Positions 42,001 to 57,000 of a stretch of 64,000 bases of DNA are shown one piece after another. A program made the translations under genes and the position numbers. The DNA comes from Hyposmocoma kahamanoa. Lineage: Eukaryota > Arthropoda > Insecta > Lepidoptera > Cosmopterigidae. Position 1 is the first letter of the stretch, and each line of letters starts with the position of its first letter. Location: positions 4,849,380-4,913,379 of the forward strand of contig NW_020654229.1 in NCBI RefSeq assembly GCF_003589595.1, in the 5' to 3' direction. Under the pieces are notes generated by a model that saw only the letters and a program-made list of their open reading frames with translations, searched no databases and was not told the DNA's origin.

Positions 42001-45000
42001 CTGCTGGAAGTGCTGGTAGAGCTCCGGGCGGAACTTGCGTTCTAGCCCGTACGAGTAGAACCGGAACAAGCACTCCAGGCCGTATCGGAACCCGGCGCTC
42101 GCGTCTTCGTTCGCCAGCGTCCTGCACATAAATTGAAATTATCAATCTTGTTTTTTTAATTCAAATTCATTTATTTCTTTATATTACACAGGCATCGAGT
42201 ATATAACCTGAAATAGAGACGAAATAAGGGCCAATAATCTATATCTGGCAACTCATCAGTCAAATGGGGCTTATATCACTTTCAAATATCAACTCTCGTT
42301 TACGTTGAAATCACAAATTAGAAAGCTGAAATAGTACATCGTCATCAACTGACCTGTGTGTACGTCTTCGTATATTCCAAAAATATTCTGTATTTATTGT
42401 AATAAGGATAATATCTCTAGCTATGACGGGTTGTTCCATTCGGTGGTGTGGGAAAAACAGCAAAACATCTAATTACAAAACAAACGATTCGTCCATTATA
42501 GCAAGTTAAACTGGTCGATTTGAAGTGAAATAATTGACGACACCCGTCAATTGTTTCGAATTCCGGGCTAGCCAATCGGAGCACAGTTGTCACCGTAATG
42601 ATTTGGCAGAATAGTTTTTAAACAAATTAAATGACGTATCGTCTCTATTTCTGGTTATATACTCGATGTACACAAGTTACAAAAGGTGTTACAGAAAGTC
42701 CATAATAGAATCACTGTGATCCGCCTTGCAGCATACAAAGTTTCCTTTTCTTTATATACACACTCATAAAAAATTTTTTGTAATTTCAGTAATACAATGA
42801 ACTTGACATTAAAATCAAAAATAAAATTCGCTTACAAGCACGGTGACACCGTTTTTATTCACGTCTCCAAGGAGCCTTCTTCCACATGCAACTTCTCAAA
42901 TACCCTTAGTTATACTCAGTCCAACCATTAACTTTTAACATATGCATTACCATATACAAAAAAATGCAATACTTCCTGGACCTTTATTTTTTAATTTTAG
43001 TGAAGCGACGTGCTCTTTAGCTCCTATATTTATTGAGTCAACAGATTATGTAACGAAGATTATTCAAGTTGAGAAATTAAATTATAATGAAATGAAATAA
43101 ATTATAAATAATTATAATAAATTCTTATTGTTTATTATAATGAATCGTCGGATTCTTCTCCATATGAACGGGAATCATCACTTGAATCCTCATTCATTAT
43201 TAAATTCTTAAGCACACAAATTGTCAAACGCATCGTCACGATCCCATTCAGACAATATGTTCTTTTTTGAACCCGCTCATATTCACGATTTAAACTTCTT
43301 CATGAATAAAATCGATTGTTATAAAAAATCGAATAAGAAACGCATTAGGACATCACTAATTGGTTAGAATTCGAACAGTCAAAAGTTAAATAAAAGGTTG
43401 GATCGAGTATACCTTACTCGTCGAGATTTTAAATTGAAGAGGCCTATATCTGACAGAGGATGACCAAGTGCTGTCGTATCGATGATTGGCAACAAATTCT
43501 ACTAACCTAAATTCGTTGTACATGGTCCTGTTGAAATGGTCTCGAAGGAAGAACGACCAAAAGCGGAATAACGTGTTCATTTCCTGGGACTGCCCGATGC
43601 CTAGCTTCTTGCGCTCTGAAATTGCATATTAATTTTTAGAAACACGACATATATTTTAGGAATACCATATAAATAATACGGAATACCGAATTAATAATAA
43701 TGCGAAATACCACATTACAGTATCGGAACGCTATGATGGCCGTTTTGACAGATTACAATAGTGAGGTCAAATATCAATTCATTATCGAAATAAATATAAT
43801 CAAATGCGAGTCGCATCTTTAAGTTTTTGGATTTATAACTATAGTATTGAAAGGGATAGCTGATTAAAAAGTTATCATAGCGTGCCGGTACTATAATAAC
43901 AAAAACGCGGAATACCACAGCAATAATAATAACAATATTGTAGAATACCACATTAATAATAATAATTCGGAAAACCACATTAATAATAATAATGCGGAAT
44001 ACCACATTAATAATAATACTGTGGAATATAATAATAACGCGGAATACCGTTTCTCTCCCATTTGAAAATTTGAAATCCATCTTTTAGTCCATGGGTAAGG
44101 CGGGAATCTAAAATACATACCCAACTTATGTAACGCATGTATGTAGTAAAGATATTTTCTCCTTTCCTTTGTTACATTTTCGATAGTGAAGTAAATTGGA
44201 TCCATCAATCGTATATAATCATATATTGTTGTAATTATTAATACAAAGATTATACGAACACTCAGAAATAATTCCTTCGATCCTGCCGGATTCGAACCGA
44301 CGTCTACTAGCATACCGTGGCAGACGCTATACTAACTTAGCCACGGAACGAACCATCGGACCTCACGAATTTTTCAATGCGCTTGCGTCGTATCTTTGTA
44401 TTTGGTTTTTCAACGACTTTTTAGCCGTAGCGTAAACTCTAGCCGGGGCTGGTAGCTGTAAAGGTATCTAACTGGGTGACCAAATATCATAGATTTCTCA
44501 TAGATGGCGGATGACGGAGCGGCAAACAAGGCTGTCAGTTATCTACTGCATTTTTTATACATGGCACCATTCGACTTGCTTTAAAATACAACTTCGACTT
44601 CCTAGATCCGTAGTTTGTCCTACGATGCAGTAAAACCATTTCCGGAATCCGGAATACGAAAACGTAATTAATTAATATTTGGTGGTTTTAAACATTCTAC
44701 GTCGCTCCTTATAGTAAAGCCTACTTGTGGAATACCTTTTTGGGACCATTGATAATTACATATGCTTAGAGTAATGTATTGTAGGAGACTGGAGCAAACT
44801 AAGCGGAATTTGTAATATGGGTCTCCAGGCACCCAACCCTTAGGATGTCATGTTAGTTGTATCGACTGTAAGGAAATATGTAACCTAAATAATAACTAAT
44901 AGAAATTAACAAATTACATGCAATGTAGGAGACTGTACCTTTCAAGCAGCGCGAATAGTACTTGTGGTAGGCCTGCTGCGTGAAGTGGTTCTCACGCAGC

Positions 45001-48000
45001 AGCCCGTGCGACGGGTGGTGGAAAGTGGGCAGGGACGCGGGCACCGACCCGACCGACCCCACTGACCCCACTGACGAGCCCAGCGTGGGAGACGCGCCGA
45101 GGGACGACCTGGGGGACATCTCTCATATTATAAAATGTCAAAGTCAACACTACCGCTGTTAATTAACATTTTATGTGATACTTTTGATCTGGATCTTTCA
45201 ATATGAGTGTGATTTCGGAAATGAGAGCATGAGTGAGCACTTCTTTGATTCTTAGTGGGGCTTACAACATCTGTTGTTTTTCTTTTTTTTATGTTTTATA
45301 TAAAAAGTTTAAATTGTGCACCTAGATTCTTTACTATATTTTTATTCGTGAGGATCTAATTGGCTTTCGGTTGTTACTATTATTATTTAATTTAGTTTTA
45401 AGCAGTTGATCTTTCTTTAAATAAATAAATAAAAATAAAATTAAATTGAAAAATACCTACTTGTCTCTTACGGTAACTTCATATCTTATCCATCTAGGTA
45501 AAAATACAATTCACACCCGTCAACTGTTTCGAATTCGGGCCGTCCAATAGGAGCGCAGTTATCACCGTAATGATTTGGCGGAATAGCTTTCAAACAAATT
45601 AAATGACATTTCGTCTCCATTTCTGGTTATAGTATACTCTATGACCAATAGGTACTAAATACCCGACTAAGCTTTCCTGTACCGGGATAAGCGATCCTCG
45701 TGTGTTATTGGTTCATGGTATAAATAAGGTAAAATAAAGTTAAAATTGCCAACATACCCGGTGCTATGCGTCCGAGGTCTGTGCTCCTTGACGTCCATAA
45801 TCCAGCCGACGTGATGTTCCACTGGCGGGTTCAGGCTGTGCCGCGTCTTGTGCTTCCTGCTACTGCTGCAACCATATTAATATCTTAATAAAGACATTTA
45901 AACATTACATTATTTTAAATTTATGAAGAATATGTGCACTTAAAATGGTGCGTTTAAACAACCAAGGATACAAGATATTTTATTCGCTGAATAACGTAAT
46001 TAACAAAGAAGATGCTATATTTCGTGGATAAAACACCATTTCGAAAATTTTTCACAGAATACGTTTTAGGTTTTTATGGCTGTTTTAAATATTTACGTCC
46101 TGTTTTAAAAATAAAATTTTCAAAATTATATTTTTATATATTTAATTCAGATAGCGGGTTCTATAAATTGGTTAGTAACAGTTTTCTTAGCGGCTATGTC
46201 AATAACTGTGGCACTTCTACATACTTATGTTGAAAGTAAAATAATTAGTTAGACAAAGTATAACAGGACTTAAAAAATCTTAAAAAGTATAAAATAAAAC
46301 TCACCTAACATCAGTAGCGTGCGGGTCTTTATTCGCGGCGTAGAATCGCGCAGTGCGTCGTGGTCGCTTCGCCTTACTGCCGCCAGGCTGTTGTTGTTCT
46401 TCCATCTGCTGTTGATATATATTAAAATATTTAACTAAGTACACATATAAAATCTCACGTTTTCGTTCGTTCACTGTTGAGCATAGGCAGCCCCCAAAGA
46501 TCGTACCGGAAAACCCAGCTTGGTCAAACAACCAACAAGATTTTAATCAATTGACATTGCCGCGGTATTAAATGGAGTACATTTTCATAGTAGCAGCGTT
46601 CCTTGTGACAGAGTTCCTTGTCCAGGAAAATGTTGCCATCACCCCTATTTCTGTCGCCAAGCAGTAATATGAGCGCTACTCAGCTCCAGTTTTGATAAAA
46701 TTCAAATTTTATTGTATATTTATTTTTAATTTGACTGTATATTTACATTTGATCTGACTGTATATTTACTTTTAAATTGACTGTATAATTTATTACAGTA
46801 AAACTTGTAAGTTCCCGTAAAAAAATGTGATATGGCAACTAGTCTGATCATACCTACATACCTTTTATTTTGAACTTTGGAGTAACCGTAGCTACTAACA
46901 AACAACAAACAGTACAATCGATTTAGGTTTGCTCTCTCTTCGTCTAACGACACCCCGTCAAAAGATGTAGTTTTTTGCACATGTCCTAAATAATAAAGGT
47001 AAACTCACCCTGACAGGCCTGGGTGGCGGAGGTGGTGGTTCAACAGGATTGTGGTGCCGCTCGGAGGGTACAGCTGCCTCGAACTGCTCGCGGCTGATCA
47101 CAGACACGGTCTTATACGTCGTTGTTGTTTGGCTGCCGTATGACTGCAGAAATGCATAGATACAATTTGTTAATCTGTGTTATATCGTATTTATAACAAT
47201 GGTTTACAAAAATAGAAAACATACAAATGTTTCATTTGTTAACCGACTTCAAAAAAAGAAGGAGTATCTTAATTTAACTGTTTTTATTTTATGTGTATGT
47301 TACGCGATAACGTCGCCATTTGTGAATCGATTTTGATGATTCTTTGAATGAAGATACCTCGGTATTGGTCCCATTTAAATTTGAAGAAAATATTCCACCT
47401 CTAAAAGTGGCAAACTAGGGGATGAATTCGGTTTCGCGCATTCAACAACTTAGCAAATAGATATAATTCCACGAACTTTTGAGGTCGGTTTTATAGTACT
47501 CTGATACTGAGATTACCAAATTACATAGAGATCTTAAAAGCGAAGACGAAGCTATGATTTAAGAAAAACAATGTTTTTTAAAATAGATTAGATGAGGGAA
47601 TGGTTCAAATTCTGATTATTAATTTATAGTCTGACGCTTCTGAAGACAGAGTAAAATGACATTAGCAGGATTGTCAGTTTTCATTAAATTTCAAACTGTC
47701 ATATAGTTGTTATCGACAGTTTTACCGATAGATTGTAAAAGGTAAAAAGTTTCCAATAATGCCTGAATTGTGAGTATTATGACGTACGTTTTAATGATTC
47801 CTTGTTGCGTTATTGCTACGCTTTCTTTATTCTTGAATGAATGAAATATTCTTCATTGCACATTAAAATTACAACGAGAACACAGAACAGTAATGTGAAC
47901 AACACATAGTAAGCCAATGTACAACAGGCGGCCTCATTGCTAAGTAGCAATTTCTAACAAGCAACCTTAGGATAGAAATTTAAGAGCTGGGGGGGGAGCC

Positions 48001-51000
48001 AAAGAATATCTTGTAATGAAATCTTTTTAAATAAATACACTACTCGTCAACAAAGTCTTATTTTAACACCTTAGTTCCCAAAGTGGTCCAGGTGGACCCC
48101 CAGGGGTCCGCGGGAGACTCGACGAGGGTCTACGTTGGCGTGACAAAAAATAATATGGATGTGGAATATGGTATAAATGTAGCTGCAGGGGGCCCACCGG
48201 AACCACCTAAATTTTGAAAGTGGTCTATGAGAAAAAAGTCTGGGAACCTCTGTTTTAACAGTTAGCCCACTAGTATCTATCTATAGTAGCCCAATAGTAT
48301 CGAAATCAATTTTTATTCATAAATATTTTAACAAAAGGCGCATTTGATTATCTATATTGAATTTAATCAAAAAACTTTAAAATATGTATATTTTTAATGG
48401 ACGCAATTTAAATACAGCGAATGTATGTATGAACTAAAAAAAAATTACAATTTAAAAGCACCCGTGCCCAACAGTTGATCGAATAATGTGCCGATGGTGA
48501 TTCAAATGAAACATTGCATAACTTAACTGCCTCCGTGGTCGTAGGTTTACCATACTGGTCTGCCACGCAGAGGTCCCAGGTTCGATTCCCATAAGTTTGG
48601 TTGTAATTTGTCGTTGTTTGAGTGTGTATCTGTGGCACCCGCGACCACAGGGTTTCCCTAGTGCGGGGCTATATGAGAGTGTGCATTATTATTATTATAT
48701 TACTATTATTGTATAAGCGTAACCAACAGTCGGTCGATAGTTGATAGAATATTAATCGACTGTAATCACTGGCTGCTTGCGAGTGGGCATCACTTTCACA
48801 CAATAAACTGTCATTTTTCTCCATCTTCAAAAAAGACAGACCGTACAGGTTGGCATTGTTTTATTACACGATATTTGTTTTTAAGGTTATGATAATTGTT
48901 TTGTCCTAACGTGGAAACAAAGATACTGGGATTGTGTCTTATTTCCTGCGTCTACACATTATTACAAATAAAGAATACTTACCGATGACTGATCGTTCCA
49001 TAAGTCCTCTTCATAGCGTCTTAGTCCGTCTGTGATGACCTGCACAACATTACACTTTACATTAGGTTAAAGAAATTGTCACTGCAAAGAACGATGGCGA
49101 AAGCTGACCCAAAATCAACGAAGTGCCGTTCATGAACTTTGCTAGTAGAATTTTACATTTTAGTTTATGCCTAGTTATTAATATATTTTTGTATATTTTT
49201 AGAAGACGGGAATAAAGAAATTGCAAAACAATGTGTTTTAGAATAGATGCAAGAACACAACGCAATTGTTTCAGTTCGACCATAGATTAGGTAACGTTTT
49301 TGTACGTACGTTAAATTTTAAGCATGATAGAATGTTTACCTACTTGAAGTATTGGTTATTTTATAGTGCACACATAAAACATTAAAGCTATAAAATACCT
49401 AATGAAATAATCAATTAAACAATAATGACATAAAGCCAATAAAAAAACACAATGTGGCAAAAATATTTAGACAATATTTAAATGAGAGATAATGAAAGTT
49501 GCAAAGGAACGTTTTGACAAGCGACCTCTTGCTAATGTCAATGTCATATTTATATTGAGAACAGTGTGACCATTTGTGGCAGACTTGTTCCATTTGAGCA
49601 GATTTAATTTTTATTCATTTTTATTGCTGCAGAACATGATAAATTAATATTAAATGTGGTAGAGTTTGGCAGATTTGGATATATTCGGGAAGTTCTTTAT
49701 TATTTTTGGGAACAAACCGAAAACTTGTTGTTTTAAAACATCTGAAGCCAAATACAATACAAGACAATGTTGTAAATATAAATTATATCAACTTTATAAC
49801 CTCAGCTTCCACAGGCTGTAGGTACTCAATTACCTTTCTTGATGCTTTGATAATGAATCACAAGTATAGATAGGTCTCCCTATAGCACGTCATCGTCAAA
49901 CACTGGGTCACAAAATACACGGGATATCGCCATCCTTCTTTTGAATTTTATCTAAATACGTACGGTACTATTTTCAACAATGAATTTTGAGTTTGTACCA
50001 GCACTGCGCGTACATAGTGTGAGTTTGTTTTGGAATTTTTTTATACATCCTGACAATTCTCATTAATAAGTTTCATTAAAGTTTTTGCAGTTGCTTGCAG
50101 CGCTGGAATTTGTTTGTACTTAATACAAATGTAGTTTTCGACAAATACTTGACGAAAACTACATAATTCGATTCAGTGGCAATATATATCGTCGGAGATA
50201 GTGCAATTACGCGTAATTAGCATTTGATTATGCGTCTCCATTTCGGTAATTTAGTGGCCTAATCAAATTCGCTCAAATGTCGTGGCAACCAAATTAGAGT
50301 GATATACGGGAAGCTATTGTTATCAGTCCGTAGACGACATAAATAAATGCTTACTGTGCAAAAATGTAAGTCGCAGCCATTTAAATAACAAAGTAATAAC
50401 GTTAAATCCCTCTCCTGTGAAATCTGGTTTAGTGTAGATACGCGTTACCAATACTATTATATACGCTAATTTGCACCACCCCCGACAAAATAATACATGT
50501 GTAGAAGGGAATGTCCACATTACTCTTTAGTTTACCAATCGCAACATTTCTTATCCTTTTACAAAACTGACGCTACCGAAATCTTAAAAAGACACCGCCA
50601 ATAAATAAAAAGAAAATGAAAAAGCGGTACTAAAAAGGTTCTCAATCGTTCTACACAATGTTATAGCCGCTGCGAATGTGGTGGGCGCTGTTACCTGCTC
50701 CAGGTCCTGCGTGATCTTGGTTCTGGTGGCCCAGTCCCCTTGGCGGTCGTGGCCGTCGTGCTTGGGCGGACGGGCCGTGGTCTGCGTTACGATCAGCAGC
50801 CGGCCCACATCGCGGTCCGTGAACTCTACGTCTGATTCTTCGTCGGACCTGTTAGTTTAATATATAAAATAAATAAAATGAGTTTTTTTTAAATACTGTT
50901 TTATTTTACTTTCAATGTACTTTTTTTGCAAATGTATTAAAAAAAGTCGTTTGATACACGTGCGGATTTGTCATATTCACTTGTGTCGTGACGAAGAAGA

Positions 51001-54000
51001 AGACGAAGCCTCGAGACTCGTGAATAATGACTAACTTTCCGCACTTGTATCAAAAATAACTATTTTATTACAGAGCGTTTAAAGAAAATAAGGCTCTAAT
51101 TAGGCATTCAAAGTAAATTTTAAGATCAAATTAAATATAGTGTTTATTAAAACGGGACAGTTTGGGGATATCCGAAACCATAGAAGATACAAGTAAACTG
51201 TCTTAGTCTTTTTTGTGAAAACAATTTCGGCATAGACAAATTTTGCACAAGCCCGAGTTGTCCATAACAATGAATAAAATTGATAAACTTTTTTTAGTGG
51301 TAATCGACTCAGTTTCGTGAAGGGATCACTTCATTGTATGGGACGAAAAAGATAGGAACAGCCGAAGTCGGTGAAATATCATAAATTTTTTTTCATACAA
51401 AATGAATTACCCTTCAAAACCAGAACACAGTAGTGAACTAAGGTGGCAGTGCTTCCCTGGATGAACTCTTTCACAAGGACCTCTACTGTTACTTTGCAGT
51501 TTATTAGATCGTAACCATATGCATATAATCATATTCATGGAAACGGACTATAAGTACATACCAGGCGTCAGTGAAGGTGTTATGTCTGGGCGGCGGCAGA
51601 TCTAGCTCCTCGTCCAGCTGAAAGTGAAGTTCTTCGCGCTGCTCGTCTTCGGCAGCTGGCAGCTCTGCACCGGGAGGGGCTGCGCTACGTTCGCGGGATC
51701 CTGCTTTGGTGCGACGTTTCACCTGGAAATAAATTATTTGAAATTGTATTTATTTGCATAAGCTATGGTTAAGTACTAATGAGTACTGCATACCGAAAAC
51801 AATCAAACTTATTTTACAATAAAATATTTATTTTTGACATAATATGCACAACAAACTTATAAAGAACAATGTCCAAATTCCATACAGTCCTGGAGCAGCT
51901 AAAGTTGAAGATCTTCAATCGTAGACACAGGGTTTCATTTGTACTTGTATATAGTTTCTGATTACACTGGATTAATATTTTTTAGTTAGGGAAAGTTGAT
52001 TTAAGCAACATTTTCCTTTTGAGGTGTTACTTTGTAGCACAGAGTTAAACATTATACTAAAATAAGTATTCACAACGACAGACGAATGAGGTAAAAATGG
52101 TGCAAAAAAGACACGAATCTCTAAAAATAATTTATAAAAATTTAATCGTTGTTAGCATTTATTTTCGAACGTAACATAACTTAGATTTTGTCATTTAATT
52201 TGAAGTCTCATTAACTTTAACTTGAATTTTCTTGAGTTGAGAGTCAAGTTCAAGTTAAAGAAGACTTACGGATATAAGATCGTTACTTATCGGTGTCACA
52301 ATTATTGTAATTTTCGTTCATAATTATCTCAACGTTGAAGAAATAATGACAAGTGTATCGTATATTTAGATGGATATAAATTTCCAACTGGTCGAGACTA
52401 AAAAAAATTGCGAGTCCAAAATGGTCATTGTTCTTTATTAAACGAAATTCTTTGGCGTTGTAAAAATAATTTCTGTCATTTTTTTGAACAATTTCCATTC
52501 CCAAAAGCCATTTTTGTAGATTTTTACACATTTGATTTGTCTTCTTGATTACATCTGATCCTCGATCACACTGATTATGTCCCATCACTGGTTCATGAAA
52601 TTTGACATGTGTTACTCCAAGCAAGCTAAATTTTACATGGTATAATATACAAGTGGTGTAATATACAATAACTGCCTCCGTGGCCGAACGGTTACCATGC
52701 CGGACTGCCACGCAGAGGTCCCAGGTTCGATTCCCGGGCCGGGAGAAATGTTTGTATGGTTTACATTTATTTCTCTCGTGAGTTTGGGTGTAATTTGTGG
52801 TTGTCTATGTGTGTGTCCATGGCACCCGCGACACAGGGTTTCCCTAGTGCGGGCCTATGATGGAAAAAAAAGTCTATCAAATATAATTTTTTTTATCACC
52901 GACGTCATCTTTCAGTTTACGCGTGTGATAAATAAAAATCGTAACTAGAACGAGAATGATTCGAAAAGACTCCGCGCACAAGCCCAGGAGTGTCCTAATA
53001 GCAGACAAGGTGCATTCTAACTTGACTATCACTGTCAAAACCCGCAATCTTACCTCTGTCCAGATATCAGTGTCACTCCGCTCAGAGCCCGGACTGACGC
53101 CAGAGCCCCTGTGCTCCAGCTTAGATTTGTCGCTGGACTCTGAAACAACATATTCAATATTCTTTATTTATATTAGACAACATCACAAAATGTTGCTCTG
53201 TTGCCAAAGTAAGTAGCCATAGCACTTGTGTTATTGAAATCGGAAACAACGACGGTACCACAATCACCCAGACACGAGATAATATAGAAAAATCAGTTTT
53301 ATCATTGAATTGAATTGATATTCAATTATTTCTTATATATTACTCCACTAGTTTGTTATAATGATTAATACAAAGATTGAACACTCAGAAACTATCCTAC
53401 GATCCGGCCATATTCGAACCGACATCTTCTAGCATACCGTGCCAGACGCTGTACCAACTAAGCCACGGAACGAACCAACGGACCTCACGAATTTTTCTAT
53501 GTGCTTGTTGTTATGTCTTTGTGCTTGGGTTTTTAACGACTTTTTAGCCGCAGCGCCATCTATGAGAAATGTAAGTATTTCGTCACCTAGTTAGATACCT
53601 TCACAGCTATTAGCCCCGGCTAGTAAGTTAGTTTTTTCTACATTGACCCAGCCGGGGATCCAACCCGGGACCTAAGAAATGGCGACCCCATGAAAACCCA
53701 AGCCAAGCCAAATCAAGTGGCCCAAGCCACTCGAGCACGGATCGTCGTATATGGATAGATGATGAAAGTAATTTTCAACGAATTATCTTAGTTATTAATT
53801 GGGATTTTTTGTGTAATAACTCGCATTGCTCCGTAACTCGCAACCATCCGAGACACGGTAACTGGGCCCGTGGGTCAGATGGTTAGAGCATTCCTACGAT
53901 CCAGCATGGACGTGGTTTCAAGTCCCACCGGGTCGACGATAATTTTTCTGCGTGTTCGAACTTTGTATTCATAATCATAACTAAAACTAGTGTAGTAATT

Positions 54001-57000
54001 TCCCAAAAAATCTCAATAAACGCATTTGATCGAAAAGCGACATCTGCGACATTTGTGATTCCTGTAAAGGTAGCGGCTGCGGTGAGATGGTTACAAAGGA
54101 AAGTCACAAATACCTTAGTTATTATTTTAACAAATCATAAAATCATTAAAATTACTCTTTCAGAAATTGCTTCTTCTTTATATCGTAAAACTATCTTGTA
54201 GAGACATTTATGATCCGTATCGCGTAAAGACGCGAGTGGTTCGGTTAAGTCGCGTTCTATGTAACCTCGGGTTATTGCATCGCTAACACGTCTGTGCATA
54301 GCGACAGACGTACTCGAGGTATGCAGGGAAGGATTTAAAGAAAATTTCTTTGCTTATTATTTATAAGGGGTCAAAATTATCAAGAAATTTATTTTCTTTC
54401 ATGGTAATTGACGGTTGAGTCTTTTTATACTTTTAAACGAAAGTGCAAGGAATGGCTTATCTTGCAATAGAAATTGTCATGTTGCTGGTCGGTTATGGAA
54501 TAGTAATCCGTAATTGTCTGGTAACAGTCATTTGTCGATGTCTTATATTTAGATTTGTCTCATAGTTTAGTTGTATCTGTGGCTCTAGTGAAAAGAGGTA
54601 CAAGTCAAAAAGTCAACTTTATCAGGAGACTCGAAAAACAGTTATTTTAACATGATATTAAACGTTAAATGTTTTCCGCGTACAAATATGTTTGATTTGT
54701 ATAAATGAACTTTGATAGTTTAATGTTAGGCCTCAAAACTAAAACAAATGAGCATTAAAAATTAAATTTAGATACTTATTTTTATAACTAAGTAAATGTT
54801 GATATATTTGAATACTAATGTTATATTAATTTTGACCTGAGACATGTCCGGAAACGCAAGCAAGCTTGTAGCTGGCTGCTTTTTCATATACTAACTTAAC
54901 CTACTGAATCGAGAGCACAACCAAGATTTATTAGGAAATCAATATCAAAAGATATCCTAATAAATGTCATCAATCGTTAAAAGAAAAGAGCAATGACAAA
55001 AAACGAGGATCTAATATTATTATTGAATACCAAATATTAATTTAGAATGCTTAAACATACTAATAGTGTTAACTTGAATGCAGTACATTCATAATTTATC
55101 CGTAGATCAACTAACATAGATGAAACAATTAATATACATATCAAATATAAAAAAATATCATTTATTTAAAAAAGTGCACATTTACAATAGACAAATTATT
55201 TCTTTGGGTATCAAATAATATCATCCCATTTTATGTTGGCTACAGTGAGATACTTGACGAATTTAAAGTGACCTCCTTACGTGTTCGCCGTCAGAAACAG
55301 GACCTCACATACTTGCATAAGGTTCTTCACGGTGAGATTAATTCTCTTTACCTCTCAAATAAAATATCTATCTATATCATCGATTTGGACATTTTTGATC
55401 CAAGATCCATAGTATTTAAACGAGTAGTAATGCAACTTGCACTAGTATAGATTTTCACCCATTCCCTTGACGCTTTAGTATTAAGTAAATAAGTAATTTA
55501 TCAGCAAATTGAACAGTAGGCCTTTTATGCTACTTTAAAATGATATATCAACATAAGTAGGGTTACAATCTAGTACAGAGCTTTGTTGTATAATATTTAA
55601 TTTGTATCAATGTAATTTGATTGCTATCTGTTTTGTTGTTCATATAATAAATAAATAAATTATTATCACCCTGTATAGTACAGGGGTGCGATAATAGAAT
55701 TAAAAAAAAATATTACTAATGGCCATAAGCGCAAGATACAGTGACTAGTATGTGACCTAGACTCACCTCTGTAATTAGGCTGCTTTTGCGTCATGGGGAC
55801 GAACTCAGGCACGTCCGGGTTGAGCGGGTCGTGGGGCCCCCCCACTGGGGAGACGCCGCCGCGGCCCGTACGAAACATCCTGGACAGAAGACATCTCATT
55901 TCACTGTAAATACACTCAGCATGAAGCTCGAGTTACACTAATTTATAGAAATAAAAATACATTTCATACAAAACTTAAAGACACTATCGTACCAAGGATT
56001 CAGAACCTTACGATAACTCAGTTGTCGAACATCAAACTGCCATATTCGAAACCGAACCGAAATTACTTCACACCCGTACGATTACTCGAACTTCTCGGCC
56101 GGCAAAGGCTACGAACGTTATTTAGAACACAGGTATCGAATGAAAGTTACCGAACGTCCTATAGTTTACAAAGCAAGAATGTACTATGGAAAACTCGTAT
56201 TTATTAGAATAAAGTGTGGATTTTGTTCAATTTTATTAATTTATTTTAATGCTAGACTAATGCATTCCTATATTTGAGGCCTTTAAAAGTCTTAAAAATG
56301 TATATAAAAGGATTTTCATTTTTCTTATAATCTATTTCACCGACTAACTCCGTAGACGCTGTTGGATAACGATGTCGTATCCGAATTCGAACGGAATAGC
56401 TCGGAAAGCGCCCTTCGATTCGAGAACGATATCCAGTCGCGTGATTCGGTTAAAATATCGAAGAGTTCTGAATCGGGGTCCTGGTTCGATTTCAGGTAAA
56501 ATCAATTTGGGAAAAGAACTTTCCTAAATTGGGTCTGGTCTAAGTGGTTTGGTGTGTTACTCATAATAGGAACAGGGAATTCCCAAGGTTAAGCCCAGGT
56601 AATTGGTATGGGTATACGGCGTAATATTATTATACTTAGTCTCTGGGTTTTCTTCCTTTTTCACAGCCTGATGGCTGGTTTTAACCACACTCGGTCCGTA
56701 AGTGTGAACCGAAATGGGTGTGTACTAAGAGCCCACTTCGTTCTCATTCATCAGAATGAAATTTTTAATTATCGTTTCTCATCTTCATGAAGAAAAATAA
56801 ATAAAACAAGCTGAGCCTCGATTGTAACGATGTGAATTAGGAATTATAATCTAGTGTCTAGCAGTTGACACTATCATAATTTTACAAAATGAACATTGCG
56901 TCTTTCTAATTATAGAAATTATTTACCACGTACTATTAAATAAAAAAATATACAAAATATTGAAGAGATATAAGTACATAAATAATTTAAACTTAACTTT

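Larger units (their letters stand above)
47627..48844 (-). mobile_element. TA-flanked MITE M, minus orientation, with two insertions
   Basis: TAGTCTGACGCTTCTGAAG begins it and CTTCAAAAAAGACAG ends it. The interior is the reverse of 60524-61081. It is enlarged by the hAT-like MITE (48069-48252) and an S1 SINE (48530-48715), giving a nested order of insertion. Confidence 0.65.

Noticed and set aside
43715..44313. Minus-strand frames of 121 and 140 codons
   Set aside because: Low-complexity translation of the minisatellite at 43905-44055.
44980..45162. Plus-strand 60-codon frame with [10 protein letters not shown]
   Set aside because: Mirror image of the GSV repeat in the larp exon.
50129..50164. 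12-bp hairpin as a microRNA precursor
   Set aside because: Stem too short, with no second structural feature.
53855..53930. Functional tRNA gene
   Set aside because: The body after the T arm is shared with 15390, showing a SINE.
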